From: Pratylenchus scribneri
Lineage: Eukaryota; Nematoda; Chromadorea; Rhabditida; Pratylenchidae
Length of the DNA stretch: 64,000 nucleotides
Assembly (NCBI GenBank): GCA_030063045.1
Contig: JAQSEB010000050.1
Location: 2,542,001-2,606,000, forward strand
Reading direction: 5' to 3'
The notes under the pieces are model-generated. The model did no database searches. It saw only the letters and a list, made by a program, of their open reading frames with translations, and had not been told where the DNA came from. Made by a program: the position numbers and the translations under genes. This document shows positions 58,401 through 64,000 of the stretch, in pieces. Within the stretch, counting starts at the first letter, position 1; each line of letters starts with the position of its first letter.

Positions 58401-60014
58401 TGTTTTTTCGATTGACTAAGAAAATGTGTTTTCGATTGACTAAGAAAAGTGTGTTTTCGATTGACTAAGAAAAATGTGTTTTCGATTGACTAAGAAAAAT
58501 GTGTTTCGATTGACTAAGAAAATGTGTTTTCGATTGACTAAGAAAAGTGTGTTTTCGATTGACTAAGAAAAATGTGTTTCGATTGACTAAGAAAATGTGT
58601 TTTCGATTGACTAAGAAAAGTGTGTTTTCGATTGACTAAGAAAAATGTGTTTTCGATTGACTAAGAAAATGTCCATTCGATTAACTAAGAAAAAGGTGTT
58701 TTCGATTGACTAAGAAAAATGTGTTTCGATTGACTAAGAAAATGTTTTTTCGATTGACTAAGAAAATGTTTTTTCGATTGACTAAGAAAATGTGTTTTCG
58801 ATTGACTAAGAAAATGTCCATTCGATTAACTAAGAAAATATGTTTTCGAGTAACTGAGAAATATGCTTTTTTATTATAAAATTTTATTATTACACAGTTT
58901 GGTCGAGGGAAATGGTCGATGGTGGTTTTTGGCAATCCGAATTTTCATCCGCCAATTTTTCATCCTTTATGGACTTGGCCAATACGTTTTTGTGTTCCCC
59001 ACTCTCATTTACACATTTCCAAATTCGCCCCATTCCTTTTGGAAAACAACCTATATTGTTTATTTGAGCGCAGTTTTCATCAAGGATTGTGCCATGACAT
59101 TGAAACTTTTGGTTGGTTTTCTAATTCGATGAAGTTTATCAATCAATAAAAATTGGGCATTTATAAATAAATCTGTCCCCAATTTAAATTACTTATTTTT
59201 TTTATTCATATTTGATTGTAAAACGTTAAAAAATTAATGCTAATTTTTGGGAGAAATATAGTGTGATGTATGAGTGAAAAAATTGTCGAGAAAGATAACC
59301 TTATGGAAAATTAAATTAGATGGAATTAAATAGAGAATTTTGAGTGTTTTTTTATATTGATTCCTCCTTGAGTTTAGCAATAAACCATAAATTAAAAATA
59401 TTTTTATTTAAAAATTTATTTAATCAATAAATAGAAAATTTTCGCATAATTTTATTTAATTTTCCCACAGGTCTTTTTACTGCCAAAATTCAAGTCAAAA
59501 AAGGGTCGTCTCTATCAATGCATTGAATATACCTCTATTTTATATCAATTCACAGTGCCATTTTTGCATTGGAATATTTATTTGGGTAAATTATGGTGCA
59601 CAATAGTTTATGCAGGAATTAAAGTAAATAACGAAAATAAATAAAATTTAATTTAAATTTTTTAAAGATTTTATTTTTATTGCCTCTAATCTTCTTTTGG
59701 CTTTTGACCACAATCAATATATTCCGAGGCTTACATAAATTTGGCAAAATTCCAACGAAAAAAGAGTGCCAGGAAAGGGAAAATTGCACAATTTGTTTTT
59801 CCGATTTTCAAAAGCCAATTAAAGTGAGCACAAAATTTTCTAATAAATTTTTGTAATTTCTCAGTTGAAATGTTCGCACATTTTTTGCACGGAATGCATC
59901 GAAAAATGGCTGGAACGAAAGTCGAATTGTCCATTTTGCCGTGCCACCATTGATGAGGCGGTTGAGGACAAAAAGTATCGAGACGGTGACACAATGGACA
60001 CAATCACCTTTTGA
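55492..60014 (+). CDS. RNFT1/2-like RING finger and transmembrane E3 ubiquitin ligase
   Basis: About 516 residues from seven exons: 55492-55686, 55940-56092, 56542-57071, 58898-59111, 59471-59623, 59668-59823 and 59865-60014; all junctions keep frame. The N-terminal half is a Gln/Asn/Glu-rich, probably disordered cytosolic region. Six hydrophobic segments follow, for example FTVLILLGSLLCTLFVAGYALIEY, IFIRQFFILYGLGQYVFV, TTYIVYLSAVFIKDC and ILFLLPLIFFWLLTTINIF. A C3HC4 RING ends the protein: CTICFSDFQKPIKLKCSHIF, then CTECIEKWLERKSNCPFC. Order and spacing match animal RNFT1/RNFT2, ER-membrane ligases linked to protein degradation. Intron 3 (57072-58897) is filled by minisatellite D, and intron 2 has two copies of an interspersed repeat. 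Confidence 0.9.
56157..56500. repeat. Two adjacent copies of the GGTTTC/ACCGAAAA repeat
   Basis: 56165-56255 begins AAAGTCGGTTTCAGAGAATT and ends GAAACAGAACCGACTTTT, a hairpin with about 12-bp inverted ends and ACCGAAAATATGAGAAAC inside. A second diverged copy runs 56365-56480. Both are in the RNFT intron 56093-56541. Confidence 0.6.
57199..58860. repeat. Minisatellite array D, 24-25-bp unit, in RNFT intron
   Basis: About 68 copies of GATTGACTAAGAAAAATGTG TTTTC with variants AAAAGTGTG, AAAATGTTTTTTC and AAAATGTCCATTCGATTAAC. The TGTCCATTCGATTAAC variant recurs at intervals (about 57620, 57790, 58130, 58300, 58670, 58815), marking higher-order blocks of about 170-370 bp. The array spans all but about 160 bp of the intron. 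Its core is unrelated to arrays A, B and C. Confidence 0.95.
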
Positions 60015-60650
60015 AGGACGGAATATATTAAATGATTTTTATTTAATTCATTTAAAGAAATTAAAAATCCAGATTTTTGATAAATTAACAAGAAAAGAAT
60101 ATAAAAATCTTTCATTAATAAATGGGTAATATTGTAACAAATGGTTGAAAACCCCGGTTTAAACATTTGTATATTCTAATTAAAAAATACAAAAAATGAG
60201 AATTCAGTAAATTAAGTTTTAGGCACACAAATAGGGTTTTTTCCAATACACAACAATTGATAAATGTTAACAGATTCTAGTCTAGAGCCTTTCTCTCATC
60301 AATTTTCCCCTTAATCCTCCTTTAAGTAACAATAACAAATAACAATCTACTTAACTTTTATATATATCCAGCTATATCTGCATTATAATTATGATATCCG
60401 TAATCTGCGTATATTATTTACTTATATATCAGGCATATTTTGAAAATTGGAAAAAGAAAAACCTTTTTCGGCATTATAAATCTTTAATAAACCCGATATT
60501 CGAATTTATCGACATCGAAAATCCTTATTACCTAATTTTAAACCAAAAAAAAGAGAATATAAATTTTTATCATAAAATAAGGAGAACGAAAGACAATATT
60601 ACCAAAAAATGTTTCATCAATGATCATTGTCCAATTTATCAAATATTCAT
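60015..60650. other. Intergenic spacer
   Basis: 3' flank of the RNFT gene and 3' flank of the minus-strand glycine-rich gene. No exon seen. 60480-60545 (GATATTCGAATTTATCGACA, CGAAAATCC) is similar to the end of the element at 32.8 kb. Confidence 0.35.
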
Positions 60651-60917
60651 TTATCTTCTTTTTCGGAATATTATTATTCCACCATCCCCATCATTGTTCC
60701 TCGGGCCGCCGCCTCCTCCACCGCCGCCGCCACCACCGATTGGACCGCCGAAAATATTCTGCGCACCACTGAACAATCCGCTCACTGCATTTCCACCGGT
60801 TCCTTGGCCGCCAGAAAGGAAACTCCCCAAACCAAAGAGCATATCCTGGGATTGGGCCGATGAATTTTGGATATTGATGAAAATTATTAGTGAAAGAGGG
60901 AGGAAAATGTGACGCAT
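60651..60917 (-). CDS. Small glycine-rich secreted protein, 88 residues
   Basis: Single exon. The chosen ATG gives MRHIFLPLSLIIFINIQNSS, a good signal peptide, with likely cleavage after SSA. The mature peptide SQDMLFGLGSFLSGGQG… is rich in Gly, contains a run of eleven Gly with no interruption, and ends basic (FRKRR). G+C content in the Gly run is far above the surroundings. Gly-rich small secreted proteins are common in nematode cuticle and gland secretions, but no family is recognised. On the opposite strand the Gly run reads as poly-Pro, an unlikely alternative because it lacks a good start context. Confidence 0.55.
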   Translation of the reverse strand: MRHIFLPLSLIIFINIQNSSAQSQDMLFGLGSFLSGGQGTGGNAVSGLFSGAQNIFGGPIGGGGGGGGGGGPRNNDGDGGIIIFRKRR

Positions 60918-61566
60918 TTTTTGTGTGAATTCTAAAAATTGGGTCAAATTTTATTAATAAAAGGAAAAAAATTGAATCATTTTTGGTCAATTTTTATGGT
61001 ATAGATGCGATCAATTTATTTATTAAAGAAAGAAATTTTCTTATTTTTATTTTTAGCAAGATTTTTGAGCAATTTTATTGCTAAAAATTCGGTCAAAATA
61101 TTTAATTTTAGCAAATGGTAAAGTAATTGGTGATTTCTAAGTTCATTTTATATTGTAATGCTTTATTGGTGTTTATTTTAAATTTAATGCTCATAAAATT
61201 CCTGCAATTTGTAATTTTTGGGTCACTAATTTGTAATTTTTGGATCCACAACAAATTTGTGTTAGCCCAAATTAACGACAAAATAATAAAAAAAGAAAGA
61301 AATGAGCAACAAATTCGGTCGATGCATTTTAAAATTGCGCAAAAATATAGACGAAGGAAAAGGAAGCATAAAAATGTTATGTGCACCTTTTTCACATAGG
61401 AATTTACAAATAAATTGAAGGAATGAATTTGTTGTGTGCAATTTGTGTTTTAAACAAAACACATTTTGGTGATCAAAATTACGAAAACGTCACATTGGGC
61501 CAAAAAGACAGAATTTTTGTTAAATTTTTATTAACAAAATGGACAATTAAAATGAAATAAAATTTC
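60918..61566. other. Intergenic spacer
   Basis: AT-rich; probably promoter of the glycine-rich gene and 3' flank of the oxidase. Nothing further assignable. Confidence 0.35.
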
Positions 61567-63743
61567 TCAAATAAAAATATTTTTGCGCAAAAAATCATTC
61601 ATGAATTTTCCTCTTGGATCCAATTGTTTAACCAAACGCCGAAAATCTTCATATTTTGAATATTTTGCCAACATTTTTGCCGGCTTCATTGTGAACAATT
61701 TGCCCCAATGCGGTCGAGCATTGAATGGTTCAAGGGCTTTCTCGATTTTAGGCAACAATTTGAAGAGGGCATCCAATTTTGTGGGATTCCAGGCCATATC
61801 AATTGCGAATGAAGCCTCACCATTTATCTATTTTGGAATTGGGAAAATAATAATATTATCAATTATTTGTCTCGAAAGTATTGTCATATTTCGATTTTAT
61901 TAAATAAAAAAATCATTAATTAATTCTTTTAGGATAATTATGATAATGAGTGCCCTAGAATAAAAATGAAATATTTGGAATATTCCTTTGCTTGTCTTAT
62001 TTTGTAATTAATGACAAAAGACATTTTATCACATTTGTTTATGAATGAATATTATTTTTTAAATAAGTTTCGGTTGAATTTTTACCAATTTTTTATAGAA
62101 TCCAGAATATAAAAAAAAATTAGAAATTTTTAACTGAATTTATTTATATTTTATAAAATTTTAAAATTTATTTCATCAAAAAAATTAAAAAATAAATCTT
62201 CGAAAAATCAAATAAAAAATATTAATTTAAACTATCTTGTTTTTTAACGGATTTAAAAAGTCGGCTTATTAATCTCTAATTTTTTAATATAAAAAATTAA
62301 CTAAATCAAAACTTTTCGGAAACCCCAAATAATAAAAATTATTTTGTACATTTTGTCCATTTGTTGTGCTCATCCATGCTGTATCCGGTGCCACCACTCG
62401 AAATTCATTGCCCATTGAAATGGCCGTAATCTCGTTGGCCAATGGCCGCAATGCTTCAATGGCCGAAGGACCCATTTTGAGTGGGACAAAATATTCGGTG
62501 GCCACAGCCGCACCAGTCCATCCCCCATGGTCTAGGCCCAAATAGAGCAAATGACGATACCACGGTTCAATGGAGGCCAGTGGGGAAACTCGACCAGGAC
62601 TGGCCGAATCCATCGGTGGTAAATGCAATTGTCGAAGGGGAGTGGCACCGAAATAATCGTTGACATCTTTTAATTTAAATGAATAATTTAATTGATTTTG
62701 AATACCCGTAAAATTCTTGAAATTCGGATCGCCAATTTTGTTTAACAACCAAATTTGGAAAATTTCATCCGGTGAATTCCAATCAAAGAACATTGTTACG
62801 GAATATCCATCATTGACAATTTGATCGAAATTTTGCACAAAATTGGTCCAATTCATCCTTTAAAAATGGAAAATATTTATAATTTGCCGAAAAACTGCTA
62901 AATGCCAAAAAATAGTAAAAATGCCGACAAATTAAAATGTTTAGGTTTATCCTAAACCCATAAATTTTATAGGCTCAATTGATTGATCACAATAAAGAAG
63001 CATCTTTTGCTAATTATTTCGTTTTGGGAGAATCAATTCTAATTTAGTTTTGAATCAAAAAAGAAAATTGGTTTATTCCGTTTAATACACTTAAAAACTT
63101 GAACAAACCATAACAGATTATTATATAACATTCAATGCGTCTTTACTTTAGCAGCTCTATCCAATTGGGTATAGGGATTATTTATAAATATAAATTATTT
63201 TTGCTTTATTTACTTTTTTTTCAACAATTGCATAAATCATTTCATCATTCTAAATATTTTTCGGCATATTATTTCCAATCCATTACCTTTCAAAAAAATG
63301 CGTTTCCATTTTGTATGATGGCTCCAATTTTAGTGTCAATTCCGTTATAATTCCCAATGCACCCAAATGCACTGAGGCTGCATCCATTAATTCAGGATTT
63401 GTTGTTCGATTCCATTTTTGCGCAGTTCCATTTGCCAAAACAATTCTCATTCCCAATAATTGGGAGGCCAAATTGCCATTACGAATACCCGATCCATGGG
63501 CCGAAACTCCGGCAGCGCCGGCAATTGTGCATCCACTGATTGAGGCCAAATTTTGTAGAGCATATCCGTGGGAATCAAGCAAAGTGACCAAATCGGAATA
63601 AGTTAAACCGGCTTGAAATGTGATTGATGGAATTGCGGGGTCAAATGCGATTATTTTGTTCATTGAGGCCAGCGAAATGAGCACACCATCGGTGGAGGCG
63701 ATCGATGAGAAAGAATAACCACTTCCAAATACGTGCAATTTTT
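61567..63743 (-). CDS. FAD-dependent alditol/xylitol oxidase-like protein, 5' end off window
   Basis: Three exons on the minus strand: 63743-63287, 62857-62350 and 61827-61567, joining in frame to about 408 residues; bacterial alditol oxidases have about 420, so only about 35-40 N-terminal residues are missing. FAD domain: VFGSGYSFSSIAST, LASISGCTIAGAAGVSAHGS and LGALGIITELTLKLEPSY. Substrate domain: TEYFVPLKMG, EFRVVAPDTAWMS and the end motif NARPHWGKLFTM, then LDPRGKFMNDFL, all closely like alditol oxidases of actinobacteria. The family oxidises polyols such as xylitol or sorbitol to aldoses with release of hydrogen peroxide. The His that binds FAD covalently in GSGHSF is Tyr here (GSGYSF). 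Animal homologues of this type are sparse, so transfer from bacteria is possible. The exon-1 acceptor is TTTTTCAG, so at least one further 5' exon lies beyond 64000. Confidence 0.8.
61828..62349. other. Second visible intron of alditol oxidase-like gene
   Basis: Chosen donor GTACAA after NGQN and acceptor AAAATAG before INGEASF. The exon frame stays open for a further 21 codons into the intron (…YYLGFPKSFDLVNFLY), so an alternative 3' end is possible. No obvious repeat structure recognised. Confidence 0.4.
62920..63190. repeat. Interspersed repeat in alditol oxidase intron
   Basis: Carries CAATTCTAATTTAGTTTTGA and TATAACATTCAATGCGTCTT, matching the order found at 31.2-31.3 kb; lies in intron 62858-63286. 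Confidence 0.5.
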
Positions 63744-63834
63744 CTGAAAAAAAATAAATTTGTGCTTAAATAATACTTCGGTTAGTATTCGTATTAAATC
63801 TTTTTTAAAAAAATTTAATATCATTTTTTTGTTA

Positions 63835-64000
63835 AAAATATGTATTTAGGGTTTTTCGATAATGGAGATTCCAAAAGTTGGCAATTGGCATTGGTTTCGA
63901 ATTCTAACTATTTTTTAATTTTAAAAGATTTATTTTTTTCTTTGTTATTAAAATAAATAAAAAGAGGTTTTCGATACAGCAGATACAGAATATCGTATTG
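63835..64000. repeat. Partial copy of the 32.8-kb inverted-repeat element
   Basis: ATGTATTTAGGGTTTTTCGA and GCATTGGTTTCGAATT match the left end of the element in the GH30 intron (ATGTATTTAGTGTTTATCGA). It is cut by the window edge and lies in the 5' intron of the oxidase gene. Confidence 0.5.

Noticed and set aside
57827..58935. Repeat-encoded open frames in array D
   Set aside because: Same reasoning: by-product of a stop-free unit within the RNFT intron.
60391..60912. Plus-strand frame with poly-Pro run
   Set aside because: It is the reverse complement of the Gly run of the minus-strand secreted protein, which has a signal peptide and proper start.
63135..63350. Short plus-strand frame opposite the oxidase gene
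   Set aside because: Lies across an intron and exon antisense to a well-supported gene; no independent evidence.

Overview
This window comes from the nuclear genome of a nematode. Three things point there. Nematode-type 7TM chemoreceptors (Srt, Srd/Str-like and an Srx/Srt-like tandem pair) occur together. Most introns are 35-60 bp, T/A-rich, and end in TTTTAG or TTTCAG. The base composition is extremely A+T-rich, with exons visibly richer in G+C than introns. A tylenchid-like AT-rich species is plausible but cannot be proven from sequence alone.

Layout. 1-3768: tandem array of closely related 7TM receptors (tail of one copy at the edge, then two complete five-exon copies). 4373-5569: secreted DUF4773-type protein. 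5692-6868 (-): Srd/Str-like receptor. 8710-22609: one very large gene (>40 exons) for an unconventional myosin VII (motor, IQ, MyTH4, FERM, SH3, MyTH4, FERM). 23222-24953: 3' part of a SET-domain (SMYD-like) gene. 25491-28330 (-): Srt receptor. 30069-33658: GH30 glucosylceramidase. 33750-34217 (-): small secreted peptide gene. 34218-40222: gene-poor, repeat-bearing spacer. 40223-51388: multi-exon gene for a P-loop GTPase with a long N-terminal extension and one in-frame stop codon. 52066-55307: a complete hAT DNA transposon with matching 8-bp target duplications and an apparently intact transposase. 55492-60014: RNFT1/2-like RING-TM E3 ligase. 60651-60917 (-): small glycine-rich secreted protein. 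61567-63743 (-): FAD-dependent alditol/xylitol-oxidase-like gene, 5' end beyond the window.

The most striking structural theme is intron growth by repeats. Four introns in four different genes are filled with large minisatellite arrays (23.57-24.12, 26.54-27.71, 42.78-45.24 and 57.20-58.86 kb). Two of these arrays, 19 kb apart in unrelated genes, share the same core motif. The longer introns of the myosin, GH30, GTPase and oxidase genes mostly carry inverted-repeat (MITE-like) elements. Four introns can be spliced in frame only by GC-AG sites.

The genes do not form an operon or an obvious pathway. The units that may act on their own are the receptor clusters, the hAT element and the sugar-active enzymes (GH30, alditol oxidase). 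Exon joins were worked out by hand from splice signals plus reading frame and family alignment from memory; single-base errors at some boundaries are possible.
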